Assembly: GCF_029846635.1 (NCBI RefSeq)
Contig: NZ_JARVTG010000001.1
Span: forward strand, 3,869,001-3,933,000
Length of the DNA stretch: 64,000 nt
DNA from: Pokkaliibacter sp. MBI-7
GTDB taxonomy: Bacteria; Pseudomonadota; Gammaproteobacteria; Pseudomonadales; Balneatricaceae
Direction: 5' to 3'
In this document: positions 25,547-34,223 of the stretch, in pieces
How the letters are laid out: each line of letters begins with the position of its first letter
Position numbering within the stretch: the stretch's first letter is position 1
Program-made: the position numbers and the translations under genes
Notes under the pieces: model-generated
What the model was told of the DNA's origin: nothing
The model's input: only the letters and a program-made list of their open reading frames with translations
Database searches by the model: none

Positions 25547-26653
25547 TCAGGCCACACTGGCCAGGGAAGGGCGAGTGCTGCCTGCAGGTTGTTCCTGCAG
25601 ACGCCAGCCCTGCCGGACCGTGATCGCGATCTGTGCCCCTGTGGGCAGGCCCTGCCAGTGGTAAGCCTGAAGGCTCTGACCGTCCTGCAGCCGCAAGACA
25701 AACTGGTAGCGTTCACCCTTGAACACGCAATGAGTCACGGTAGCCGGCACCCCAGCGGGATCAAGCTCCACATGCTGGGGGCGAATCAGCACTTCCTCTG
25801 TCGCGGAGGGCTTGTTCTGCAGGGCCGCCAGTGCCTGCTGCACCTGAGCAGAGGACTGCAGGCGTTCACTGCTGCTCAGTGGCAAACGCACTACACTGCC
25901 CTGACCAATAAAGCCTGCTACCCAGGCATTTTGCGGACGCTGATAGAGCGCTTCCGGCGCGTCCCACTGCACCAGCTGGCCTTTATGCATGACGGCAATG
26001 CGGTTGGCCAGTGCCATGGCTTCGGCCTGATCATGGGTGACGTAAATAAAAGTGGCGCCGGTACGACGATGAAAGTCACGAAAGCTGTCTTCCATCGATG
26101 CGCGCAAATGGCGATCGAGGTTGGCCAGTGGCTCATCCAGCAGCACGACTCTGGGCTCTGAAGCCAGGCAGCGCGCCAGGGCAACACGCTGGCGCTGGCC
26201 GCCACTGAGGTCCTGCGGGCGCCGCTGGGCGTAGGGCTCCATCTGCACGGTGGCAAGCGCGTCGCGTACCCGACGCTGATAGTCGCTGCCTTTATAGCCC
26301 TTGAGCTTGAGTGGATAGCCGACGTTGTCAGCCACCGTCATGTGAGGCCACAGGGCATAGGACTGAAACACCATGCTCATGTTGCGCAGCTCCGGCGGCA
26401 GCTGCTGATGGTCACTGGCCAGCACGGTTGAGCCAAGACTGATACGGCCTGAGCTCAGGGTGTCGAAACCGGCAATCATGCGCAGTGTCGTGGTCTTGCC
26501 ACAGCCGCTGGGGCCGAGCAGGGCAACAAAGCTGCCTTCCTCGATCTCCAGATTGAGATTGTCGACCACGGTCTGTCCGGCAAACTCCTTGTGTACGCCA
26601 TGCAGGTGCAGGCCCCGGGCCGGTAAGTCCGAAGAGGGGATCAGCGTTGCCAT
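25547..26653 (-). CDS. ABC transporter ATP-binding protein (FbpC/PotA/PhnT type)
   Basis: 368 aa. Walker A G-P-S-G-C-G-K-T-T at about 47-55, Q-loop VFQSYALWPHM, signature L-S-G-G-Q-R-Q-R near 149, Walker B RVVLLDEPLANLD and the switch His in THDQAEAMA. A C-terminal TOBE-type regulatory domain (about 245-355) is present. Overlaps the permease gene by 13 nt. The closest transporter classes carry Fe(III), putrescine/spermidine or 2-aminoethylphosphonate; the substrate is not decided by sequence. Confidence 0.93.
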   Translation of the reverse strand: MATLIPSSDLPARGLHLHGVHKEFAGQTVVDNLNLEIEEGSFVALLGPSGCGKTTTLRMIAGFDTLSSGRISLGSTVLASDHQQLPPELRNMSMVFQSYALWPHMTVADNVGYPLKLKGYKGSDYQRRVRDALATVQMEPYAQRRPQDLSGGQRQRVALARCLASEPRVVLLDEPLANLDRHLRASMEDSFRDFHRRTGATFIYVTHDQAEAMALANRIAVMHKGQLVQWDAPEALYQRPQNAWVAGFIGQGSVVRLPLSSSERLQSSAQVQQALAALQNKPSATEEVLIRPQHVELDPAGVPATVTHCVFKGERYQFVLRLQDGQSLQAYHWQGLPTGAQIAITVRQGWRLQEQPAGSTRPSLASVA

Positions 26654-28419
26654 GGAATCACTCCTTGTGGCAGATAACGGCCAAGCAGGTTGAGTACGGT
26701 CATCAGGGCAGCAACCAGAGCGACGATCATCACCGCCACCGCTGATGCCAACACCGCATCTCCGCTTTCGTCAAGATTGAAGATCAGTACGCCCAGGGTT
26801 TCATTGCCTGCACTCCACAGCAGCGCGGAGACGGTCAGTTCATTGACGGCGGTAAGAAATACCAGCAGGCAGCCTGCAAAGGCAGAGGGCGCCAGCAGCG
26901 GCAACACAATACTGAACAGACGCTGCAGCAATCCGGCCCCGGCCAGTTGTGCTGCTTCTTCCAGAGCAGGGTCCAGTTGCAGCATGGAGCTGTGCACGGG
27001 TTTCAGGCTGACGGCCAGAAAACGGGCGAGATAAGCCACCAGAATGATGCCAAGACTGCCGTACAGGCTGATATTCAGCCAGGGCAGGGGGCGGGCGAAC
27101 AGCAGAATACAGGCAATGGCCAGCACCACGCCCGGCAATGCATAGGGCACATCAATTGCCGCATGCAGCCAGTGCATGAGTGGGCTTTGGCGGCGTGCCA
27201 GCAGATAGGCCAGCGGCAGGCTGATCAGCATCAATAGCAGGGCCGCCACGGTTGATAGCAGCAGGCTGTTACCCAGCGCGCGTAGCGTTGCGCCCTGATG
27301 GCTGAGCATTTCCTGATAGGCAGCAAAAGTCAGGCTGTGCCAGTTCAGCGGCACACCCAGTGCGGGGACCAGCGAGCTGGTGATCAGGGCCAGCAGTGGC
27401 AGCAGCAGAATCAGCAGCAGAGTCAGCGCTAACGCAAGCTCCATCCACCGGCGCCAGCGTCCCAGCTGGAAGTCCAGTGCCCGTCCGGCCATGCCCAGCA
27501 GTGGCAGCGCCTGCTGACGCTGAATCCGATTTTGCAGGGCGACGCCTGTGAGCGCGACCACGCCGATCAGCACCGACAGGCTGGCGACGTCACTGAGCAT
27601 ATCAGCGCCAAAGCTGGCCATCTTCTGATAGATCAGCGTCGGCAGGACGTAGTAAGAAGCCGGGATGCCGAGCATGGCAGGAATGCCGAAGTTGCCCAGA
27701 CAGGAGACAAAAGCGATGGCCGCGCCGGTCCACAGGCCGCCACGACACAGGGGCAGCAGGATATCCCACAGGACCCGGCGCTGATGGGCGCCGCTGAGGC
27801 GGGCGGCTTCAATCAGTTCACGAGGAATGGCCAGCAAATGGGTACGTAATGCCAGAAACACCAGCGGCGCGTGCTGAATACCCAGCAACAAAGCAACCCC
27901 CTCGGCGGAGTACAGCGGTTGCGGGCTGCCCAGCGGCGGGGCAATGCCGAGGGTGTTTAATAACGGGCTGGCCGGACCGGATAACTGCAGCCAGCTCAAC
28001 GCGGTTACCTGCGGCGGAATCATCATCGGCAGCATGAACAGGAAAACCCACAGACTGCGGCCACGCACATCGGTCAGGGTGAGAATCAGGGCGAACAGCC
28101 CCCCGAGCAACAGGGCCAGTGCGGTGCCCAGCAGGCTGGTATAGAGGCTGTGCTCCAGCGCTGTCCAGGTCGCCGCACTGCGCAGCATTCTGATAAAGGG
28201 GGCATCCAGGCCCTGCTGCCAGCCTTGCAGGGCTTGCCATAGCAAACGCAGGCTTGGCAATACACTGAGCAGCAGGATGATCAGCAACAGTGTATAGAGC
28301 AGCGCTTGCTGGCTGGCGGGGGCCGACGGGGTGCGCCGATACCACCCGAGCAGCAGGCCGCTCCCGCGACCGGTGGTCGCGGGAGCGGCGAGAGCGCCTG
28401 AAGAACGATCTGTCATCAT
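26641..28419 (-). CDS. ABC transporter permease, two fused membrane domains (FbpB-like)
   Basis: 592 aa with about twelve hydrophobic helices. Two binding-protein-dependent permease domains are fused in one chain, each with an EAA loop: E-A-A-R-L-S-G-A-H-Q in the first half and E-E-A-A-Q-L-A-G-A-G-L in the second. Such fusion is typical of Fe(III)/AEP-type importers. The start codon overlaps the binding-protein stop by 1 nt, so the transporter genes are translationally coupled. Confidence 0.93.
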   Translation of the reverse strand: MMTDRSSGALAAPATTGRGSGLLLGWYRRTPSAPASQQALLYTLLLIILLLSVLPSLRLLWQALQGWQQGLDAPFIRMLRSAATWTALEHSLYTSLLGTALALLLGGLFALILTLTDVRGRSLWVFLFMLPMMIPPQVTALSWLQLSGPASPLLNTLGIAPPLGSPQPLYSAEGVALLLGIQHAPLVFLALRTHLLAIPRELIEAARLSGAHQRRVLWDILLPLCRGGLWTGAAIAFVSCLGNFGIPAMLGIPASYYVLPTLIYQKMASFGADMLSDVASLSVLIGVVALTGVALQNRIQRQQALPLLGMAGRALDFQLGRWRRWMELALALTLLLILLLPLLALITSSLVPALGVPLNWHSLTFAAYQEMLSHQGATLRALGNSLLLSTVAALLLMLISLPLAYLLARRQSPLMHWLHAAIDVPYALPGVVLAIACILLFARPLPWLNISLYGSLGIILVAYLARFLAVSLKPVHSSMLQLDPALEEAAQLAGAGLLQRLFSIVLPLLAPSAFAGCLLVFLTAVNELTVSALLWSAGNETLGVLIFNLDESGDAVLASAVAVMIVALVAALMTVLNLLGRYLPQGVIPWQR

Positions 28420-29402
28420 TACTGGGCGCCAAAGATATCAGCGAACTCGGTTTTATCCTGCTCAGCCTGCTTCAGCGCCAGTGCGGTATCGAAGGGCAGC
28501 AGTTTGATACTGGCACGCGCGGGGAAGCCTTCGGGGACGGGCATGTCATTGTGGGCAGGAATATAACCCTGGCTCAGCACCAGTTGTTGACCCTGTTGTG
28601 ACAGCACAAAGTCGACAAACTTCTTCGCGGCGGCCAGATGCTTGGCCTGCTTCAGAATAGCGACCGGCTCAGTGACCATGCTCACCCCTTCTTTGGGGAA
28701 GACGAAATCGATGGGAGCACCCTTGGCCTTCTCACGGATCGCCATGTAGTCCACCAGCATGCCGTAGCTCTTGGTGCCGGAGGCCAGCGCCTTGAGCACG
28801 CCGCCATTACCCCCCTGGGCCATGGTGTCGTTGTTTTTCAGTGCCTTGTAATAGTCCCAGCCAAAGGTCTTGTCGTTGGTCAGTGCTGCCAGATGAATCA
28901 GTGCGGCACCGGAATACAGAGGGCTCGGCATGGCTACCTGACCCTTGGCTTCAGGCTTGGCCAGATCGCTCCATGAGGCGGGCTGCATGGCGGCCTTGGT
29001 GTTGTAGGCGATACCAGTGGTGATCAGCTTGGTGCCGTAGTAGTAGCCTTCCTTGTCATACAGGGCCGGATCATAGTGGCTGCGCTCGGCGCTGAGATAA
29101 GGCTGTAGCTGGCCATCCTGCTTCAGCGATTCCATCGACACGCTGTCAGCGATCAGCAACACGTCGGCCTTGGCGGCATCAGCAGCCATTTCCGCACGCA
29201 GCTTTGTCATCAGTTTGGTAGTACCATCGCGCACCCATTCCACGTCGATATCAGGATTGGCCTTTTTGAAGGCATCGACAGTGGACTGGGCATCAGTGTT
29301 GGGCTGGCTGGTATAGAGCACCAGGGTGTCCTGAGCCTGGGCCGACAGGCTGGTGCTGGCACACAGAGCCAGAGTCAGGGCGGTCACGTAACGAATGGAC
29401 AT
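28419..29402 (-). CDS. ABC transporter periplasmic substrate-binding protein (family 1)
   Basis: 327 aa from ATG 29402, with GGGAG about 8 nt upstream; an ATG at 29444 is less likely. Signal peptide MSIRYVTALTLALCASTSLSAQA. The mature protein opens with LVLYTSQPNTDAQSTVDAFK, the pattern of the FbpA/AfuA/PhnS group. The tyrosines expected in an iron site are not evident as a Y-Y pair, although EGYYYGTKL occurs near 120. Ligand unresolved: phosphonate, phosphoester or metal. First gene of the operon, divergent from a DeoR regulator. Confidence 0.9.
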   Translation of the reverse strand: MSIRYVTALTLALCASTSLSAQAQDTLVLYTSQPNTDAQSTVDAFKKANPDIDVEWVRDGTTKLMTKLRAEMAADAAKADVLLIADSVSMESLKQDGQLQPYLSAERSHYDPALYDKEGYYYGTKLITTGIAYNTKAAMQPASWSDLAKPEAKGQVAMPSPLYSGAALIHLAALTNDKTFGWDYYKALKNNDTMAQGGNGGVLKALASGTKSYGMLVDYMAIREKAKGAPIDFVFPKEGVSMVTEPVAILKQAKHLAAAKKFVDFVLSQQGQQLVLSQGYIPAHNDMPVPEGFPARASIKLLPFDTALALKQAEQDKTEFADIFGAQ

Positions 29403-29468
29403 GTCTATCACTCCCGGAAGCAGGCACGCAAAGGGCCGGTTCAATGGTTGCAGGGTGGTATTGCCGTC

Positions 29469-29548
29469 TTTCGTTACTGAGGTTAGCGAAGGGTTTTTAC
29501 ATTTTTATGAATATTATCTTTCGTTTGATTGGTTAATTGTTTTCGTTT
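29469..29548. promoter_or_regulatory. TTTCGTT direct repeats, probable DeoR-type operator
   Basis: In the divergent space between the binding protein and deoR genes, TTTCGTTA at 29469-29476, TTTCGTTT at 29519-29526 and TTTCGTTT at 29541-29548 lie in the same direction. The last two start exactly 22 bp apart, about two helical turns. DeoR/AgaR-type repressors commonly bind such tandem TTTCGTT-like repeats. ATATAA-like DNA at 29550 could be the deoR -10 box. Confidence 0.55.
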
Positions 29549-29585
29549 TATATAAAAACAGTCTTGAGGAGATGAGGGATAGCAG

Positions 29586-30350
29586 ATGTTGACACTGGAA
29601 CAGCGCCGACGGGCCATCGTCGATCAGGTGAACCAGTCCGGCCCTCTCAGTGTAGAGCTGCTGGCGGAGCAGTTCGGGGTGTCGATTCAGACCCTGCGCA
29701 GTGATATCCGCGGGCTGACTGAACAAGGGCTGCTGTTGCGTCGTCACGGGCAGGTGGCCCCCTTTCCCAGTCGCGAAAATATCAGTTTTGAGCAGCGGGA
29801 AATTCTCAACATTGAGGGCAAGCAACGTATTGGTCAGGCGGTGGCCGCTCAGCTGGAGGACTATCAGGTGGTGTTTCTTGGCACGGGCACCACGGTGGAG
29901 CAGGTTGCCCGCGGGCTGATGGAACATCGCGGTCTGCATGTGCTGACCAATAATCTGCACGCGCTGCGCTATTTGTGCCTGCATCCCGATTGTGAACTGA
30001 CCATTGCCGGTGGGCGGGTACGCAAGCGTGATCAGGATGTGATCGGCGGCGAAGCGTTACGGTTCTTCCAGCGCTATCGGGCCGATGTCGGTGTGGTGTC
30101 GGTGGGCGGAATAGGTGCTGATGGCGCGCTGTACGACTACAACGATGATGAGGTGCTGGCCCGTGAGGCACTGCTGGCGAGCTGTCGTATCCGTATTCTG
30201 GCGGTAGACAGTACCAAGCTGGGGAAGGAGGCCACCTGTCAGGTCGGGCATATCACGGATTTTGATCTGGTGATCTGTGATCAGCCGGCACCGGGTGTAC
30301 TGCAACAGGTGGTTGCTGCCGACCGCTGGCTGGTCGCCGGTACAGACTGA
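29586..30350 (+). CDS. DeoR-family transcriptional repressor
   Basis: 254 aa. An N-terminal DeoR winged helix has helix-turn-helix LSVELLAEQFGVSIQTLRSD (about 20-39). A C-terminal sugar-phosphate sensor domain includes VFLGTGTTVEQVARGL and VLTNNLHALRYL, and the end motif AVDSTKLGKEA. The ligand of this domain in GlpR, AgaR and similar proteins is a phosphorylated sugar or glycerol phosphate. Divergent from the ABC importer and hydrolase genes, which it probably represses until the phospho-compound appears. Confidence 0.93.
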   Translation: MLTLEQRRRAIVDQVNQSGPLSVELLAEQFGVSIQTLRSDIRGLTEQGLLLRRHGQVAPFPSRENISFEQREILNIEGKQRIGQAVAAQLEDYQVVFLGTGTTVEQVARGLMEHRGLHVLTNNLHALRYLCLHPDCELTIAGGRVRKRDQDVIGGEALRFFQRYRADVGVVSVGGIGADGALYDYNDDEVLAREALLASCRIRILAVDSTKLGKEATCQVGHITDFDLVICDQPAPGVLQQVVAADRWLVAGTD

Positions 30351-30381
30351 AAGAAGGCTGTGTAAAGTGAGGGCGACTGCT

Positions 30382-30405
30382 CGGCGGAGCTGTTTAGCTC
30401 CGCCG
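30382..30405. terminator. Strong hairpin between convergent deoR and baeR-like genes
   Basis: CGGCGGAGCT at 30382-30391 and AGCTCCGCCG at 30396-30405 form a perfect 10-bp stem with a GTTT loop. It lies 32 nt past the deoR stop and 21 nt past the stop of the opposing regulator. No T tract follows on either strand, so it may halt transcription weakly or protect 3' ends. Confidence 0.5.
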
Positions 30406-30425
30406 TGACAGACGTGTTGTGTGGC

Positions 30426-31115
30426 TTAACCGGGCAGGTCGAACCGGTAACCGGCACCGTAGACTGACTGAATCAGCAGGGTATTGGGGATCAGCTGCTC
30501 GATCTTGCGACGCAGCTTCTTGATATGGCTGTCGATGGTACGGTCGCTGACGATACGGTGATCGCCATAGATACGCTGCATGATCTGCTCTCGGGTAAAG
30601 ATACGTCCGGGTGACTGGTACAGCACCGACAGCAGCTGAAATTCCACCTGTGTAAGCTCGACATGGCGGCCCTGATGGGTCGCGCGCATGCTGTGCGGGT
30701 CCAGCGTCAGGATGGACTCCTGGGCTTCGCTGCTGTTGGGTTCGGCCAGCAGCGACTGGCGACGCAGGATAGCTTTAACGCGGGCTACCACTTCGCGTGG
30801 GCTGAAGGGTTTGCAGATATAGTCATCGGCACCCATTTCCAGACCGATAAGCCGGTCAATCTCTTCCACACGTGCTGTCACCATGATGATGGGCACGCTG
30901 CTGAACATGCGGATATCACGGCACAGGCTCAGACCGTCTTTGCCGGGGAGCATGATGTCGAGCAGAATCACGTCGGGGCTGTTGGCCTTGACCCAGGCTT
31001 CCACCTCATCACCGTTGTCGATGTGGTGGCAGTCATATCCTGAGCTGCTGAGATAGTCAGTCAGCAGCTGGGCCAGCTTGGGTTCATCTTCGACGACCAG
31101 AATTTTGTTTGGCAT
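30426..31115 (-). CDS. OmpR-family response regulator, BaeR-like
   Basis: 229 aa. Receiver domain with phospho-Asp in V-I-L-L-D-I-M-L-P-G-K-D-G near residue 54, acidic pocket VVEDE and lysine in CKPFSPREV; C-terminal winged helix with TREQIMQRIYGDHRIVSDRTIDSHI recognition region. Closest in wording to E. coli BaeR (envelope stress, drug efflux), though that assignment is by memory. It follows the sensor gene by 46 nt on the minus strand, forming a two-component operon. Confidence 0.9.
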   Translation of the reverse strand: MPNKILVVEDEPKLAQLLTDYLSSSGYDCHHIDNGDEVEAWVKANSPDVILLDIMLPGKDGLSLCRDIRMFSSVPIIMVTARVEEIDRLIGLEMGADDYICKPFSPREVVARVKAILRRQSLLAEPNSSEAQESILTLDPHSMRATHQGRHVELTQVEFQLLSVLYQSPGRIFTREQIMQRIYGDHRIVSDRTIDSHIKKLRRKIEQLIPNTLLIQSVYGAGYRFDLPG

Positions 31116-31161
31116 CCCGTCACTCCAATCAAGTTAAGTAAATAGTCGTTTATGCAGTAAT

Positions 31162-32598
31162 TCAGGTATCCAGCGGGAGCTTCACATGTATCCATACTCC
31201 CCCCAAGGGTGAGGGGCGTGACTCAATTGTGCCGCCATGAGCCTCCACGATGTTGTGGCAGATACTCAGCCCAAGGCCGGCGCCGCCGTAGGCGCGGTTA
31301 CGCGAACCTTCACCACGGAAAAATCGTTCAAACATGCGTGGCAGGTTTTCCGGCTCTACGCCGGGGCTGCTGTCCATCACGTTAATCTCTGCCCAGTCGT
31401 CCGCGACCGCCACACTGACCCGACATTGCCCGGGGGCGTCGGTATAGCGCGTCGAGTTACTGAGCAGATTGGTAAACAGCTGGCTCAGACGGCGGTAATC
31501 AGCTTTCAGTGGAATATGAGTAATGGTGCCCACGTCGAGGCTCAGATCGAGGTGCTTCTCTTCGAAGCTGTGCCGGCTCGATTCCACACTTTGTTCCAGA
31601 CACTCAACCAGATCAATATCTTCCATGCGGTAGCTGACCACGCCACGGTCACTGAGCGCGAGTTCGTACAGGTCATCCACTAGGCGTTTGAGCTGCTGAG
31701 TCTCATGGTGAAGTGATGCCAGACTCTGCTGATTGAGAGGGCGGATGCCGTCCTGAATGGCTTCAATCTCGCCTTGCAGGATGGCCAGCGGTGTCCGCAG
31801 CTCATGGGCGATCCCCGCCATCCATCGACGCCGGCCTTCTTCGTTTTCCTGCAGGGTCTGCGCCATGCGGTTGAAGTCCTTGGCCAGACGGCCAATCTCA
31901 TCTTTGGAGCGGTTGTTCAGGCGGATGGAGTATTCGCCGTTCGCCAGTTTATGGCTGGCATTACTCAGAGCCTTGAGGGGCCGGGTCAGACGCTGGGCGA
32001 CAGGCCAGGCCACCAGCGTCGCAATAAACACGGTCACCAGCGCAAGGATGACAAAACTCTGAGTTTGTTCCTCGGTAAAAGCCTGATCGCGCATATGCAG
32101 CATTTCCGGCTTCATGACCACGCCGATAAAACCTGTCAGCTTGTGTTCACAACTGATGGGATAAAAGTCTGACGGGCGCTCGTTATTGCTGCTGCCGGTC
32201 AGCCAGTTTTTTTGTGGGTCATAGAGTGAAAGACGCGCTTCGAAGGGGGTGTCGCCGTCATTGAGGCTGGCATTGCTCCAGTCTGGCAGGGGCTCATTGG
32301 TGCGGCTTTCATAGTCGTCCAGTGCCTTGACGATAATGTCGGCATCGACGTTGCCCGCGTAGCGCACGCGGCGCCACAGGGCGGCATTGTCTACCACCGG
32401 CGTCCAGGAATTGCTCTGTTGATAGAGCAGGCAGGCTTCCTGAGTGACCTGCTGGATGCGGCTCTGCTCCTGTGAATGCAGATAGTCGATAAAGCCGCGC
32501 TGAAAACTCCACTGGAATACGACAAAGGCTGTCATCACGACGGCGGCGATGGTCGCCAGCAGGACCAGAAATACTTTGAGTTTCAGACTGTTGATCAT
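31162..32598 (-). CDS. Sensor histidine kinase, BaeS-like
   Basis: 478 aa. TM1 at about 8-28, a periplasmic domain of about 140 residues, TM2 at about 170-192 (FVILALVTVFIATLVAWPV), HAMP to about 245, HisKA with phospho-His in G-I-A-H-E-L-R-T-P near 264, and HATPase with N, G1 (VMDSSPGV) and G2 (YGGAGLGLSI) boxes. Pairs with the adjacent OmpR-type regulator. The D-S-S-P-G G1 box replaces the usual D-N/T-G-P-G, seen in some BaeS-like kinases. Inducer unknown. Confidence 0.9.
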   Translation of the reverse strand: MINSLKLKVFLVLLATIAAVVMTAFVVFQWSFQRGFIDYLHSQEQSRIQQVTQEACLLYQQSNSWTPVVDNAALWRRVRYAGNVDADIIVKALDDYESRTNEPLPDWSNASLNDGDTPFEARLSLYDPQKNWLTGSSNNERPSDFYPISCEHKLTGFIGVVMKPEMLHMRDQAFTEEQTQSFVILALVTVFIATLVAWPVAQRLTRPLKALSNASHKLANGEYSIRLNNRSKDEIGRLAKDFNRMAQTLQENEEGRRRWMAGIAHELRTPLAILQGEIEAIQDGIRPLNQQSLASLHHETQQLKRLVDDLYELALSDRGVVSYRMEDIDLVECLEQSVESSRHSFEEKHLDLSLDVGTITHIPLKADYRRLSQLFTNLLSNSTRYTDAPGQCRVSVAVADDWAEINVMDSSPGVEPENLPRMFERFFRGEGSRNRAYGGAGLGLSICHNIVEAHGGTIESRPSPLGGVWIHVKLPLDT

Positions 32599-32920
32599 GG
32601 CGCGTCGCTGAAAAGGATTGATCGGTCGGTCATTGTGCCCAGACTTGCTGCGCGGCCACCCTCGGTGACTTGCTGAGGTTCCGCGTGCGGTACAGCTACC
32701 TGAGCGCTTTACGGAGGCCGTGAAGCTCAGACAAATGTGCAGTCAAGAACCTTCCGGTGGCGTATCTGACCGACCAATCTGCAAATCGTTCCATATTGGG
32801 GTAAAGGTCGGGCAAGTATGTGCTGTCGTGCATCATACAGGATGAAATGAGGGGATGAGGAAAGGAATGTGAAACTTGCTGGCGCCGTCCGCACACTGCG
32901 GCAGAAAACGTAGCGGACCA
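32599..32920. other. 322-nt intergenic, no gene supported
   Basis: Lies between the sensor kinase start and the terminator of the first small RNA unit. It should hold the kinase promoter on the minus strand. Minus-strand frames of 66-70 codons overlap each other here and have no ribosome sites. No repeat seen. Confidence 0.4.
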
Positions 32921-32950
32921 GAAAAAAGAAGCCCCGCAAGAGCGGGGCTA
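32921..32950 (-). terminator. Rho-independent terminator of small RNA copy 1
   Basis: Read on the minus strand: GCCCCGC stem (32948-32942), loop TCTT, GCGGGGC (32937-32931), then TTCTTTTTT. A 7-bp all-GC stem and T tract are textbook features. Confidence 0.9.
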
Positions 32951-33057
32951 AGAACCGTGATTAGCTTTGATGAGAGAAAACAACCTATGACCGCCGGGCT
33001 ATGTGCAGCAAGCGAACTTGCTGAAGGGGTGGAGGCATGGGTAATTGCGTTCCCTGA
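32922..33057 (-). ncRNA. Candidate Fur-regulated small RNA, copy 1
   Basis: Predicted transcript of about 136 nt defined by a promoter (33064-33092), an upstream Fur box and an intrinsic terminator. The 5' half folds into short hairpins, including AGCAAG-TTCG-CTTGCT at 33007-33022, a UUCG tetraloop. The 3' half has a mainly unpaired stretch GTTTTCTCTCATCAAAGCTA, then the terminator stem. Forty bases (32942-32981) are identical to copy 2 at 34872-34911, while 5' halves differ. The only reading frame (17 codons from 33034) has no good ribosome site. Layout recalls RyhB/PrrF iron-sparing RNAs, PrrF also being a duplicated pair; sequence similarity to either is not claimed. Confidence 0.7.
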
Positions 33058-33063
33058 AAACGC

Positions 33064-33092
33064 ATACTAGGGAGCTGGTCTCCGTTTGTCAA
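33064..33092 (-). promoter_or_regulatory. Sigma70 promoter of small RNA copy 1
   Basis: On the minus strand TTGACA (33092-33087) is a perfect -35, followed by exactly 17 nt and TAGTAT (33069-33064) as -10. Transcription should start near 33057. It lies just past the end of the nemA-like gene. Confidence 0.78.
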
Positions 33093-33093
33093 T

Positions 33094-33112
33094 GCTAATG
33101 ATAATAATTTTC
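33094..33112. promoter_or_regulatory. Fur box upstream of small RNA copy 1
   Basis: GCTAATGATAATAATTTTC matches the 19-bp Fur consensus GATAATGATAATCATTATC at 16 of 19 positions by direct comparison. It abuts the -35 element, so Fe-Fur bound here would block RNA polymerase. Confidence 0.8.
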
Positions 33113-33164
33113 ATTTATTTTTGTGTTGTGGCTCAGCGAAACGGGCTGGACCGTGATCCGCTTC

Positions 33165-34223
33165 TCAGTTGGCACCCAGCGTTGGGTAGCTGGTATAGCC
33201 CTCTGCACCAGCACCGTAGAACGTGCTGGTATCGGGTGTGTTCAGCGCTGCTCCCTGTGCAAAGCGCTCGGGCAGGTCAGGGTTGGCAATATAGGGTACG
33301 CCAAAGGCAACTGCATCGGTCACACCGCGCTCAATGGCCGCTTCAGCGGAGGCGGCGGTGAATTTTTCATTGGCAATGTAGACGCCACCAAACAGGTCTT
33401 TCAGCTTAGCGCCAAGACTGTCATCACCTTCCGCTTCGCGGGCACAGATAAAGGCAATCTTGCGTTTGCCCAGTTCACGGGCGACGTAGGAGTACACCGC
33501 TTCGCGATCACTGTGCCTGATGTCGTGTGCATCGCCGCGCGGAGACAGGTGCACACCCACGCGATCCGCTCCCCAGACACTGATAACCGCATCAGTGACT
33601 TCCATCAGCAGGCGGGCACGGTTTTCTACGGGGCCACCATACTGGTCATCACGCAGGTTACTACCGGTGGCGAGGAACTGCTCCAGCAGGTAGCCGTTGG
33701 CGGAGTGCACTTCGACACCGTCAAATCCTGCGGCTTTGGCATTGATGGCACCCTGACGATAGGCCTCGACAATGCCGGGCAGCTCTTCGGTCGCCAGCGG
33801 GCGCGGAGTGACGAAGGCTTTTTCCGGGCGCACCAGGCTGACATGACCGGCAGGCTGCACAGCACTGGGGGCGACCGGCAATTCGCCGTCGAGATAGATG
33901 GGGTCAGAAATGCGGCCAACGTGCCACAGCTGCAGCACGATACGGCCACCTTTGGCATGCACTGCCTCGGTTACCTGGCGCCAGCCTTGTACCTGTGCCT
34001 CGTTCCAGATCCCCGGAGTGTTGGGATAACCCACGCCCATGGGCGTGACGGAGGTGGCTTCGGTCAGGATCAGGCCAGCACTGGCACGCTGAGTGTAGTA
34101 CTCCGCCATCAGTGCATTGGGAATCCGGCCTTCATCGGCACGGCAACGGGTCAGCGGTGCCATGACAATACGGTTGGGGAGTTGCAGGGCGCCGACTTGC
34201 AGAGATTCAAACAATACGGACAT
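33165..34223 (-). CDS. Old-yellow-enzyme family NADH:flavin oxidoreductase (NemA-like)
   Basis: 352 aa from ATG 34223 (MSVLFESLQVGALQLPNRIV), with GAGGAAA about 8 nt upstream; an ATG at 34259 adds twelve unlikely residues. FMN-binding TIM barrel: MAPLTRCRADEGRIPN, QLWHVGRISDP (the H and nearby R bind flavin), the substrate-binding HSANGYLLEQFL (H-x-x-N) and C-terminal GVPYIANPDLPERF. E. coli NemA reduces N-ethylmaleimide and other electrophiles. It lies 109 nt downstream of an ArsR-family regulator on the same strand, probably its repressor. Confidence 0.93.
   Translation of the reverse strand: MSVLFESLQVGALQLPNRIVMAPLTRCRADEGRIPNALMAEYYTQRASAGLILTEATSVTPMGVGYPNTPGIWNEAQVQGWRQVTEAVHAKGGRIVLQLWHVGRISDPIYLDGELPVAPSAVQPAGHVSLVRPEKAFVTPRPLATEELPGIVEAYRQGAINAKAAGFDGVEVHSANGYLLEQFLATGSNLRDDQYGGPVENRARLLMEVTDAVISVWGADRVGVHLSPRGDAHDIRHSDREAVYSYVARELGKRKIAFICAREAEGDDSLGAKLKDLFGGVYIANEKFTAASAEAAIERGVTDAVAFGVPYIANPDLPERFAQGAALNTPDTSTFYGAGAEGYTSYPTLGAN

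Noticed and set aside
32921..33112. Fur-controlled leader of a downstream gene instead of a small RNA
   Set aside because: The strong intrinsic terminator lies more than 300 nt before the next gene on that strand (the sensor kinase), so the transcript should end there; the second copy has the same form.
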